From Dimorphilus gyrociliatus (lineage: Eukaryota; Annelida; Polychaeta; Dinophilidae): a DNA stretch of 64,000 nt. A program made the translations under genes and the position numbers. The stretch lies in contig CAJFCJ010000015.1 in the NCBI GenBank assembly GCA_904063045.1, forward strand, positions 124,001-188,000. The letters run 5' to 3'. Shown here one piece after another: positions 1-11,536 of this stretch; within the stretch, counting starts at the first letter, position 1, and each line of letters begins with the position of its first letter. Below the pieces are notes generated by a model that was given only the letters and a program-made list of their open reading frames with translations, had not been told where the DNA came from and made no database searches.

Positions 1-460
1 TATAAGGGTCATTCTATTTAAACTTGAGACACGCGAGCAGTTAAAAAAAACGTATTTTCATCTTTATAACAGAGGAAATAGGATTTTGTTTCGATTTCTT
101 TTTGTTGCACGGATTAAGAGTTTCTTTTTAAGGGTGTGAAAATTTAATTAAATGTACCTACGGGGCTAAACTCTGTGTAAGCCATTGAAAATATCCCGCT
201 GCCAAGGGGCTAATAAATTCGGCGCCGCTTTTTATTGTAATAAAATGAAAGCGTCTCTAACGCGCTTTGCACGTCAAATATTTTACTTCGTCGGCGTTCT
301 TTTTGAGTTGAAGTAACGGATATGGGTAGGTGTATTAAGTGCATTCAGAAAAAAAAGCACATAAATCATAAGTGGGCTATAAGGGTAGGTTAACAGACCG
401 TTATTAATAACTGTAAATTATAATGGTGGAAGACCTTTAACCTTTTATTATTGCCGGCAG
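1..460 (+). other. Intron of the NEK2 gene (5' part outside window)
   Basis: No kinase N-lobe coding sequence (glycine loop, VAIK lysine, alphaC helix) can be read on the + strand here. The stretch ends in an acceptor (ttgccggcag) directly before the catalytic-loop exon. I read it as the 3' part of an intron whose upstream exons lie left of the window. Confidence 0.6.
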
Positions 461-1529
461 GTCTGTCACACGCGGTCAAAGAACGGACGAGGAGCAGTTT
501 TACATAGAGATCTTAAGCCTGCTAATATCTTCTTAGATTCTAATCGAAATGCAAAATTGGGTGATTTTGGCCTAGCAAGGGTATTAAATCCTGACAATGC
601 TTTCGCACGGACATTTGTTGGAACTCCTTATTACATGAGCCCGGAACAGGTGAACTATTTGACCTATAATGAAAAATCGGACATCTGGTCTTTAGGTTGC
701 CTTCTGTACGAACTTTGCGCCTTAAGGCCTCCGTTTATAGCGACAAATCAGAAGGAACTGGCCGTAAAAATATCCAAAGGTGTTTTCCAACGTATTCCCC
801 AGCAATATTCAGAAGAATTAAATGACTTGATTAAACTACTTTTACAAGTTGATGAATTCCGTCGACCAAGTATTGACCAAGTTCTCGACCACCCCGTAGT
901 ACAAAGGAGGGGGGCCGAATATTTGCAAGTACTGCAGAGATCGTCTTCGCCAGCTGACAGGACTATCTTAAGAGACGATTCTCAGCGTGAGATGGAAGAG
1001 GCGCTAAGGCTTAGAGAGGAAAGTATTAAAGAGAAGGAGCAACTGCTGAGAGCCCGAGACGAGTACGTCCGGCTCAGAGAAGCGAAAATTGCCGAGAAAG
1101 AAAAGGAGCTTGAAAGTAAGATACTTTACTTTACTTCTTAGTTGTTATACGATACTCTAGAATGCAGATTCTCTTGTTAGAGTATCCATGTAGTAGCACC
1201 ATTCTAGTAAGCTAATCCCTTCTTAAATTTTTTCTATAGAACGAGAAGCTGCTCTCGTACTCCGCGAAAAACTAATTGAGGAACGCCTGCAGAGATACGA
1301 ACGTCCGATAGAAAGGAAACGCGTTTCGTTTAGCGTTCGAGATAAAGAAAATGATCCACCTATGCCAAAGCAACGTCAAACCTCCTTCAGATTACCAGTC
1401 CAAGTCCCTAAAGGAATAGAATTCGACTTGAAAACGCGGCTGAGAAACGCCCGCCTCAAAGCAGACGAACTCCGGCAATTGGAGACGGAAGCCAGACAAA
1501 AAGCCCAAAATACATTTGGCATTCGATAA
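461..1529 (+). CDS. NEK2: NEK2 mitotic Ser/Thr kinase, 5'-truncated by window edge
   Basis: NIMA-related kinase that in animals drives centrosome separation and acts at the spindle. Two exons are visible, 461-1115 and 1240-1529, giving 314 residues. The first exon opens at the catalytic loop: HRDLKPAN is at residues 15-22, DFG at 35-37, and the activation segment reads TFVGTPYYMSPEQ. The next stretch, NEKSDIWSLGCLLYELCAL, is almost identical to vertebrate NEK2. A coiled coil rich in E, K and R follows. The second exon carries RVSF (PP1-docking type), KEN (APC/C degron type) and a C-terminal GIR, matching the order of regulatory elements in human NEK2A. The N-lobe is missing because the window starts inside the gene. 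A polyadenylation signal lies at 1992. Family assignment is strong; function is by homology. Confidence 0.93.
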
Positions 1530-1991
1530 TGTGTCAATTTCCTACATTCCATTTCCTCCAGTTTGTGCAGAGAGAGAAAAATTACCCAAAAGATATCGTA
1601 TTTGGGTAAACTTTTCTCATTATCTTCAATCGACACTGTATGTAATATTTCTTTCAAAATTTACTTTCTCCTTCATCCGTCCTGAAAGACAGTCCGGCAA
1701 TAGTAGCAGGTGTTTTCGAATGTTGGGGTTAAAAAGAATCGGTTATTTCGGCAGGTGCAAAGGCTTTAGTCGTTTTGAACTGAGACAGATGGTGCGTCTA
1801 CTTTCGAACAGTTCCAAGCCTATTGTATAACGATTTTTGTCCAAGTTCACTATCTAATTTTGCTATTGTAAAATTCAAATGTACTTGTATTATTATTGAT
1901 GTTTGAAAATTTGGCCTTGAAGAATTTCCTTATTGAACTGTATATGATTCTCTTTTTTTATTACTTTGTACAGAATACGCCAATGTTATTG

Positions 1992-1997
1992 AATAAA
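1992..1997 (+). terminator. AATAAA polyadenylation signal, NEK2
   Basis: Canonical hexamer about 460 bp after the NEK2 stop codon, at the end of an AT-rich 3' UTR. Confidence 0.55.
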
Positions 1998-2019
1998 TAT
2001 TCTTTTATCATAAAAACAA

Positions 2020-3069
2020 TCTCTTTAATAAGTAAATTTATCTAGTGTATTATTATACATATGGAAGTATATATAAAGAATTAAATATTAAGCATGAAAG
2101 CTACAAGATGCATATTCACTATTTAGAAGGGGGTTGTATTGGCCTGAGGGTAATTGTTAATAGGGAACAAATTTGAGGTATCTAAGCAAATACCGATATA
2201 TACCGAATTTAGGTTCGTTATGTAACTCTGATTGTCCTCATAAGAGGGAGGGATGTTCTTGTATTGTTACAAGACTTTTAAAAGTCGTTTGGCATGCGAC
2301 AATTACTATATATAGAAGATAGCATCTGTCAACCGTCCCTGTTCTAGATAAAAGCGTGAATACACTTTGAACATTGCTTAAAAACTGGAAAAAATGTTAA
2401 GTCCATTGACAAGAGCATGTAAGGCAGGATTACATTAATTATCGGTGAGAAGCGTAAAATCATACTATTGTTTATTACGTTAATAATTGAACGGCGTTAT
2501 GTAATAGTTTATAAGGGGCATAAAGCATGTGATGAAGCGGCGAAAAGCCGACGTTACGCAATCATGTCGAAGGCGTCTCATGTCTCGGTACTTGAAAGAT
2601 GCCCGCTTGTTCCGGTGCACTCCTATTAAAAAATGCACACAATTTCCGAATATTTCCGGTCTCATTTGTCAACTGGCTAGTATAAATCTCATTTGTAACG
2701 GTTAGGGTATTCTATAAGGGTATTTTAGAACAGTTTTAAGTTTTCATTAAATGAAGTAGGCCGATTTAAGGCCAGACACGTGCTCTTAAGACACTTCTAT
2801 TATTAGAGATGAGTGCCAGAAATTACGAAATTGAAACTGGGCCACACAGATGGCGCTGAATCATTATTTTCGTATTATTTTTTAGAGAATGACTTATTTA
2901 CCTGTAGAAACATTATTTTTTTTACGAAAGTTTTTCTTATATTTTAATTTGGATTATTAGCCAGGTTTACGAAAGTATTGTAAACAAATATGGCGTCTAC
3001 ATTGATTCTTACGCGAAAACGTGTTTACTATTTACTTCGTCACATGACTATTATAGATTAATAACAACA
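2020..3069. other. Intergenic region between NEK2 and RPTOR
   Basis: About 1 kb of AT-rich sequence. The small open frames here have no recognisable protein. The RPTOR promoter must lie at its right end, but I see no clear TATA box. Confidence 0.5.
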
Positions 3070-6000
3070 ATGATATTCGGTGACAACGTTGATGAAGTTG
3101 CGCAAATAGCGGAAGTTTTTCAAGTTCAACTGAGCAAAAATAGTGAAAAATGCACAACTTTCCCAGCAGAAGAACTGGTTGAAGAATGGGAATTACCGAC
3201 TCATTTCAACCAATCTTATAATTTTGGTGATATATATCCAAGTCATAATGAGCAAGCTCAATGGAGGATAAAAGAAAGGGTATGTGAATATTTAGGTCAT
3301 TTTCTCGGTCATAATATTACTGTTCTTCCAGATGAAAACAAACGGTGTCGCTCTTGTATTATGCCTAAATATAGGTGTTGATCCTCCCGATGTTATGAAG
3401 ACATCACCTTGCGCGAGAACTGAATGCTGGATAGGTAATATCCTGCTCTATTTCATAATTTCACTAATTCACTATCTCAAGAGTTCAATGGCCGTTATAT
3501 AAAATTTACTCTTTAACTATAATTTCCAGATCCGCAAACCATGGCTCCCCAAAAAGCTTTAGAATTAATAGGTCAAACACTGCAAAAGCATTATGAAAGG
3601 TGGCAACCTAGAGCTAGATACAAGCAAGTTTTGGATCCTACTGTTGAAGAAGTTAAAAAATTATGTGCATCCCTAAGAAGAAACGCAAAAGTTTGTATAT
3701 CTTTTTTCAACCTTTTATTCTAATTAACGGAAAATAAAAGTTAAAATATTTTTATACAAAAATACGCTTAACATTTGAGACATAATTAATTTTTTTATAT
3801 TAAAGTAATTTCATAATCCAAGCTCACGACTGTATTAATTAAAAAAAAACGATTTTGTAGGAAAATACTCCAATAATAAGAGTAATCGTATTAAAAATAT
3901 CTTTGTTTTCCGGTAATCAGATTGACGATATATAATCTTTTTTCGTATAATTAGGATACATTGTTTAGCATGGTGTGTAATCTTACCCAATTACTAAAAC
4001 AGGAAGTTGATTAGCTAGCATTTCATAAAAATGTGTAAATTAACTTTGATCAAATGCTCAAGTGGAGATGTAATTAACTTCTTTTGTTTAGGAGGAAAGG
4101 GTATTATTTCACTACAATGGTCATGGCGTTCCAAAACCAACCAGCAATGGAGAAATCTGGGTATTTAATAAGGTTTGTTTTTTATTGATTATAAAAAGCA
4201 CATTTTACTGAATATTTATTCATGAATAATATATATACATTATACACTATACATCTATAAATTTATAGATACAAATATTCATATGCTTATTAAATTCATT
4301 GAATATTTTGCAGAATTATACCCAGTATATACCTTTATCGTTATATGATTTACATTCCTGGATGGGTACACCTTCAATTTACGTATTTGATTGTAATTGT
4401 GCTGGGATTATTATGAAATATTTTGATCAACATTTAGGATCTTCAAGTTCAGATGTAAGTCAATTATGTTATCATTACTATTATTATCAATAAACTTGTA
4501 ACATATCAATTGTTAATAAATCAATATAAATTATATTGCATTTATTACTATTCTAACGTAAAAGTGGGCCTATTAATTTTTTGGCAACATTTCGTAATCG
4601 TTATCCTTTTTATTAGATATTAATCAGTTTTATTATTCATTTTTTTATTAAATTATTCGATTATTTTATATCATTTTATAATAAAATGTTAATTTATTAA
4701 TATTTTTATGCAATACAGAGTAACAAATTAGATGTTAGTGAAAAAGCAGCTGTTAGGCTGGCAGCTTGTGGAGAAAATCAAATGCTGCCGATGTCACCGG
4801 ATTTACCAGCTGATTTATTTACATCATGCTTAACTACACCAATTAAAGTTGCCCTCAAATGGTTCATTCTTCTTTATCTAAATTTATTTGATGTTTCGTT
4901 GAAAAGATGTTAATTTTTAACAGGTTTGTGAAGCAGAATGCGCAGAAATTCAATCCCGCAATAAACGAAGATTTAATAGATAAGTATGCATCTAATTATA
5001 TATCTCGTTGGAAGATTTTATCAAACGAGTCTCTTTTTCAGAATACCTGGTCATTTAACTGATCGTAAATCAATGTTGGGCGAACTCAACTGGGTATTCA
5101 CGGCTATTACTGATACAATTGCTTGGAATTGTTTACCAACTGGTAGTTTTTCATTTTTTAATTCTTTTGATAACAAATCTAAATTGCTTTAGTTGAAATA
5201 TATGTTATTTGAAAATTTGATATATTTGACCTACAAACCAGTGAACCTTTTATAAACTAAAAATTGCTACTTGTCTTATAACTAGAATTTTTTTAAACAT
5301 ATCTTATTTTAGTTTATTTCTATTTTAGAATTATTTCAAAGGCTATTCCGGCAAGATTTAATGTTGGCAAGTCTATTCCGTAATTTCTTACTTGCTGAAC
5401 GAATTATGAAAGCATATAACTGCGAACCCATGAGTGTGCCTGTTTTACCTCCTATGCATATGCATCCTTTCTGGCAAGCTTGGGATACAACATTGGATCT
5501 CTGCTTTTCTAAATTACCACATATTCTCGATTCTCGTGAACCAAATGCTGCATCACAAAATAAAGTTTCTTTTTTTAACGAGCAATCACAAGCTTTCATG
5601 GTAAGTTGCGCTCGGAGATATTTGTCGATATTCCATATTTTACTCTTAATAAATTTATTTATAAAGAGAGATACATCATTTTCTTTATTCTTGTAGATGT
5701 GGTTAAAATTTGGCCCAATCAATAAAAATCCTCCTGATCAATTACCCATTGTACTTCAAGTGTTATTAAGTCAAGGTCAGCGCATTCGAGCTCTCGATTT
5801 ACTGGCGCAATTTATGGATCTTGGGAGAGAAAGCGTTTTATGTGTTAGTATTTTTTTTTATAAAAAACAACTTTCCAGTTTTATTGGTTTTTTTCTCAAT
5901 TTAACAATATTCATTGCTTTCTTATAAATTTTAACCAGGCTCTTCGTGTTGGTATTTTTCCTTATGTATTAAAGCTACTACAAAGTTCCGTACCCGAAAT

Positions 6001-9000
6001 TCGACCATTTCTTGTTGTTATCTGGGCAAAAATAATTGCCGTTGATCAATCAGTTCAAGCTGAACTAACTAGGGATGATAATCATAATTTTTTCCTATCA
6101 TTTTTGTCTGATTCTACTGTACATGTATGTATTAATTAATTAGTGGTTTTATAATATCTACGATTGAATTTCCTTATTTTTTTTTTAGCCAAGACATAGG
6201 ACAATGGCTGCATTCATCATTTCTAAAATTGTGAATAGTTATAAAGTAGCTCAAGATGCTGCTTATAAAAGTTCAGTTATTGATGACTGTTTAACTGAAC
6301 TTGAACACGAAGATCCTAAACTTAGGCAATGGGTTTGCTTCTGTCTTGCAAAAATATGGGACGGTCACAATGATGCAAGGTGGAGAGGAGTGAGAGATTC
6401 TGCTCACGAAAAAATTGGTTCTCTTCTCAAAGACAAATGCTCTGAGGTTAGAGCAGCAGGTAATTTAATTTTATATGGATAACAACTGAATGTATATGAT
6501 TTCCAATCTCGTTGATAGCTGTGTATGCCCTTGGGACATTTGTTTTACCATCTGGTAGCGGGGATCATGCCGCCAAAGTAAATCAGAATATTGCTATGAA
6601 ACTAATAAAGTCAGCCAACGATTGCTCAACACTTGTCAGAAAGGAGGTTACCTGCTCCCTTTCTAATATCGTACTGCAATGTGAAAATCAAATTGTTAGT
6701 GCCTGTAAGAGCCAAATGATTGAAGAAAGAACATTAGGCTCAAAAAGACAATTAAAAAGCACTGGTAAGTAATTATCTAATACCTTAATAGAATTATCAA
6801 TAACACTATCTATTTTCTGAGGTAGAAAATGATCTATTTCAATATATTTTTCTCATATATATTGTTTATTATTAATGTTCGCTTGTCACATTCTCTCTAT
6901 TTATCGTTGAACCTTTCAGAAACTAGAACATTAGTTCAATCAAGACGGTCTAGCGGTAAATTGGATTCTTTTTAGGAAAAAAATTTTGTCTTTAGTTTCA
7001 GTTCTAAAACACAGAATATTTAAATGCATGATAATATATAAACAATGCATTTGTTGACTTGTTTTCTCCTCTTTCTGTCTAAGTAGTGACGTCTAACATT
7101 AAGATTTAAAACTTAATTATTGTTATCAATAGCAAGCAAAAGCTTTCAAAATGTTTGCATTTGCTAAAAATTGAATTTTAGAAGGAGTTTACGTCAGTGT
7201 TTTTATAGAATAGAAATAGTCTTTAAAAGAATATTCAGATTTAGAACTTTATGTTGTGTTCCTTAGTCATCGAATCTACTTCAATGGTCAAGGCATTAAC
7301 ATCACCTCTATCTCCCTCACCTCGACCCACAAGACCAAATAACTTCACCTCACCATTGCCGACGCGAAAGCTGTGTATGTTCCAGAGAAATCTATTTTTC
7401 ATTTTTGTTACTACGCAAACCAAAATTCCTACTCCCTTACTCCGACTTTTTCTTAATTATTTTAGGGTTAAGGTTTTAAAAGATGGTTGTGGTTACTATG
7501 AATTAGCTTCATTTTTTTTTTGTCCTATTGGTCGATTATTTTAACACCTGGCTATTACACTTTCAATGTTGCTTTTAGTTGGTTTTTTGAATTCTCTTTA
7601 ATTTATAATTCTTTTAAAATTTATTATTTAAATCTTGAATTCTTAAAAAAAACTTGTTATAATCTCTTCTTTTCTATTTACTTAGCATTTAATGTGCTGT
7701 CACCTGTGGAGACAACGCAAAGCGACTTAAGAAGAGTCGCTTCCTCTACTTCTATATCTTCCAGCGCCATAAATGATGTATATGTTTCCATTTGGAAAAC
7801 TTTAAAACTTCTAGAAGCTGATCCGTTTAACGAAGTTGAAGTTATTGCCAAGACAGTTGTTAAATATGTAGAAAGTAAAGTTGACATGAGTTCTTTATTG
7901 GTAATACCATAATAAGTATTTAAATGGCTTCCAATTTAAATAATTTTCCTTGCAGAGTTTTACTTTACCTAGAAGTATAAGTAAAGGTTCATCTTCTCCA
8001 AATTTCTCCTCAGCTCCTAGTAGTCCTTCAAATAAACCGCCATCTGGTATGCTTCATGTTCCCAGTGAAAGTAATATTCAAGGCACGATATCAGAAGAAA
8101 ATCATAAAAATCGACCATCAACACTTCGATCGGTAATTTTTTTATAAACTTCATAATAATCTATATAGATGTAAAAAAATATCCATGTTTCACAGGTTTC
8201 AAGTCACTCCAAAACGTCTCAAAGTTTAATGGCCGATAAAGAAAATCGTCTAATTAAGACCAAATATTTTGAATGGGCGTCAGAGAAATTTGCTCTAACG
8301 TTAAATCGAACCCCAACAGACTCAGATCCCGATAGTGATATATCTATGCAGACTACATACAGAAAGAGCTTGGCTCATAAAGTTCGTTCAGATTGCCGGT
8401 GGCAGAAATTTCCTGACTGTGAGCAAGCAATTTTATTTTTAAACAGTTAATTGTATTTTTAGTCATTGATTTCCAGCATCTATGTTCATTTTTCACTGTT
8501 TTTTTTGTTTTAGCGTATCATCTTGAACAAACAACATATAGGAATCTAAAATGTCCAACTGTTCTTAACTTCCATCCTTTTGAACCATATTTTGTCTGTG
8601 GTGACGATGATGGATTTAGGTAAAGTGAAAAACATTTTTTCTTATTTAAATTTGAGAATAGTTGCATACACCAATATATAAAATTTCTTTCTATTGATAA
8701 TTTAGCATCTATAATTGGGAAACATCGACAAGATTTGCTCAATTTAGTAACCAGAGACCAAGAGGAAGAATTAGTGCCTTACAATTTGTAAATTGTTGTT
8801 ATCGACCAATGATTATGGTTGGAAGCAGTAAGTACAAGTTAAATATAAATTAGTTGAGAGATAGATACAACTAACTCTCGTCCCTGTTTTTCTTCTAGAT
8901 GATGGATGTATAAAATTATGGAGAAATTATATGTTAGACGATCCCTCAATTAAGTTAGTTACCGCATGGAACGCTCTACCTGAACTCTTTGATCAAAGAA

Positions 9001-10217
9001 GACACTACAGTGTGTTTTTTAAACTTATTACTTAGCATTTTTAATTTGATACTCAATGACAAAAATAATTGCTTACAAATATTCTAGGAGCTGGTCTGCA
9101 GATAAAATGGGAGCCTCATAGATCGAAAGTAATTTGCGGTGCAGATTCTAGTAGGATTGTAAGAATATTTGATGTCAACATTGAAAAGATGTGTCAGGAA
9201 TTTTCAACTCAATCCGAATCCGCTCTAACTAGCATAGAAAGTGATGCATGTAATAGAAATTTAATATTTTGTGCGTATGAAGATGGTGTTATAAATATAT
9301 TTGACAGACGAGAGAAGCCTGCATCCTGGTAAGTATATTTTAATACTTAATAATATAATAAAACTTAATAACTCTTATGATATTTATAGCAAAGTCAACA
9401 CTTATAGAGAACATAAAGGAAGAATTGTTGGTATAAAGTTACAGCATAGAGAAAAGAGTCATATAGTAACAGCAGATCAAATGGGCATTGTAAGTATACA
9501 TTCTGGATGGAAATTTTTAGTTAATCAATCATTGTATTGTCAAAATTTGGTTTTCTAATCTTTCAATACCTGCAAGTCAGCCAGATTTTTAAAAATATTC
9601 ATTTTATTTATTTTTGATAAAATTTTTCACAGATTAAAAATAATCTATAAATATAAGATAATGACCTTGTTGACATTTTTAGTATTAATAATTTACCTTC
9701 CTAAAATCCGGATATTTTTGTTTTCAATATAAATGTTTATATCATGACCCCTATCTGTCATTGAAACTATTTTGAAAATATTTTCAGCATAGGTTTAGGA
9801 TGTTATTGTAAGAAATATACTAAATATTTCTCTCTATTTTTCAGGTTAAAGTTTGGGATCAGAGACTTAAAACAGCGCAAACAACATTTAAAACTGTTGA
9901 CTCTGTTACTTCCTTTGATGTTCATCGTCTCGTTGACATGATTGTTGTGGGTTCTTCACAACAAATTATTCATATTACAAAACATAATGGCGAAACTCTA
10001 AAAGTCATAAAAAATAATAATGAAGGTTTTCTTAGTCAAAAAATATCTGCACCCCATTGTTTGGCTTTCCATCCAAACTATGTAAGCTATATACATTCAA
10101 AGTTATCTGTTTGTGACGTCTCTTTATAATCAAAACTAAACTTTATTACTTTTTCAGATGAAATTTGCGGCTGGAAGTCGAATGGACAATTTTGTCAACG
10201 TCTACACTATTAAATGA
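3070..10217 (+). CDS. RPTOR: Raptor, mTORC1 scaffold subunit (25 exons)
   Basis: Raptor presents substrates to mTOR in TORC1 and binds Rag GTPases at the lysosome. The model has 25 exons and 1,285 residues (human 1,335). Exons: 3070-3279, 3332-3434, 3530-3690, 4092-4172, 4314-4454, 4719-4861, 4924-4983, 5042-5142, 5329-5600, 5697-5843, 5939-6124, 6189-6459, 6519-6764, 6920-6955, 7267-7374, 7686-7900, 7956-8132, 8196-8418, 8514-8619, 8706-8827, 8899-9009, 9088-9328, 9390-9489, 9845-10081, 10158-10217. All phases agree. The N-terminal caspase-like RNC domain has [26 protein letters not shown] and DCNCAG. HEAT repeats ([10 protein letters not shown]-type and RQWV...[11 protein letters not shown] segments) follow, then a Ser/Pro-rich linker and a C-terminal WD40 propeller ending FVNVYTIK. 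Several donors are non-consensus (gtttgt, gttcat, gttagt). Identity is certain from near-identical blocks. Confidence 0.97.
6920..6955 (+). other. 36-nt microexon in the raptor linker
   Basis: A 12-codon exon with phase 1 on both sides, between acceptor acctttcag and donor gtaaat. It encodes part of the disordered linker ([12 protein letters not shown]). Because it is symmetric, it could be skipped without a frameshift. Confidence 0.6.
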
Positions 10218-10514
10218 TAGACGAATAACTGACAGTTTCCTTGTTTAAAAGACTCATTTATAATAATTTGTTGAAATTTGTTTATTCTTTTATTTAAGTG
10301 ACAATTTTCCTGATAATTATTTTTTTTTGCCTTTTTGAGTTGAATAGCAGCATTTATATACCGTTGAATAATTTCTCACTCGCTCTCTCTTCCTTTCTCT
10401 TTCTCTCTCTTCAATTGAAAATGATTCAACCATGCCAAATTTTAGAATCTGCAATCATAGGTCAATTTTTATTTAATATTTCTCCAATGGTTAAATTCTT
10501 AACATTCTATTTTC

Positions 10515-10538
10515 TTTCTCTCTCTCTCTCTCTCTCAC
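10515..10538 (+). repeat. (TC)n microsatellite in RPTOR 3' UTR
   Basis: Uninterrupted CT dinucleotide run. A looser CT-rich stretch lies nearby at about 10376-10412. Confidence 0.8.
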
Positions 10539-10846
10539 TCTTTATTGATTTGCGATGATTCGTTATACTTTCTCTTTTATTATTTCAAATCAAATACTTT
10601 TTAATATTTTCAATCGAATGAGAGTCACATCTATAACTTTTTTCGTAAGTAGTACAAACTTTGAGGAAGTAATCTCTTTCAATCTTTCTATCTTCTATAC
10701 TAATTTATTCCATTTTTTTTACTGTAGCATATATGTATTTACAGTATATATGCATGCAGTATTGCATGTTCTCTGTATTTGGGGCAAAATAATTTATTCA
10801 ACCGATTAAAAATAGTTCAAGTTGCAGCTGCTGTTAAATTGTTGAT

Positions 10847-10852
10847 AATAAA
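10847..10852 (+). terminator. AATAAA polyadenylation signal, RPTOR
   Basis: Canonical hexamer about 630 bp after the raptor stop codon. The intervening sequence is T-rich and has no convincing coding content. Confidence 0.5.
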
Positions 10853-10869
10853 ATCCACGAAATTTAAAT

Positions 10870-11536
10870 AGCGTCATTTTAATTATGATTAGTAAGAATT
10901 TAAGTTTACAGAAATTAAAATGTTTATTATTGATATGTGACTCCATCTATCGGAATTTTCATATTCAATGGTTACTTTTCAAAATTATTATTATTTAATA
11001 AAAAAACAAGAGCTTTTGCATATAATTGTTTTTGAATATGAAATATTCATTTAAATAATACATAGGAAGACTTTTTAAATTTTAAAAAATAATATTGCTT
11101 TTTCGTACTGTACCTTAATTCGGTCAGAAATGTCACCCAGTTCACACTTGAATTCATATCATATTCTGAAAAATGTCTCACAATGATATTACATAATGTT
11201 TTTATTATCCACTTAAAACATTTATAACATATTTTCTAAATGACAATTGGTTGTTACGTCCTACTTCTGAGTAGGTTGCATTTGAATAGATCATAGTCTA
11301 GAGTAGCCTTTGATCAAAAAGTTGAAAATCCAAGTACTTTTTGTAACTCGTTATCAAGAGAAAAGTTCATATAAATTAATTTATCAGATGATTGCAATTT
11401 AGAAAATATTTTTATTTCAATCAATGAGCAATTTGTGAAAATTGATTAATTTTATTGATTGCACTTTGATCACCATGGTTCAATTCTTGTTTGTTTCAAT
11501 AAACAAATAGGTTATCTGTATAAAATAATTGAGAAA
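10870..11536. other. Intergenic region before the ERICH2-like gene
   Basis: AT-rich sequence with no supported gene. It ends at the first ATG of the next gene. Confidence 0.45.

Noticed and set aside
1516-1830. Open frame after the NEK2 stop as a C-terminal extension
   Set aside because: It is in a different frame and has no conserved residues; the NEK2 frame ends at the conserved tail GIR.
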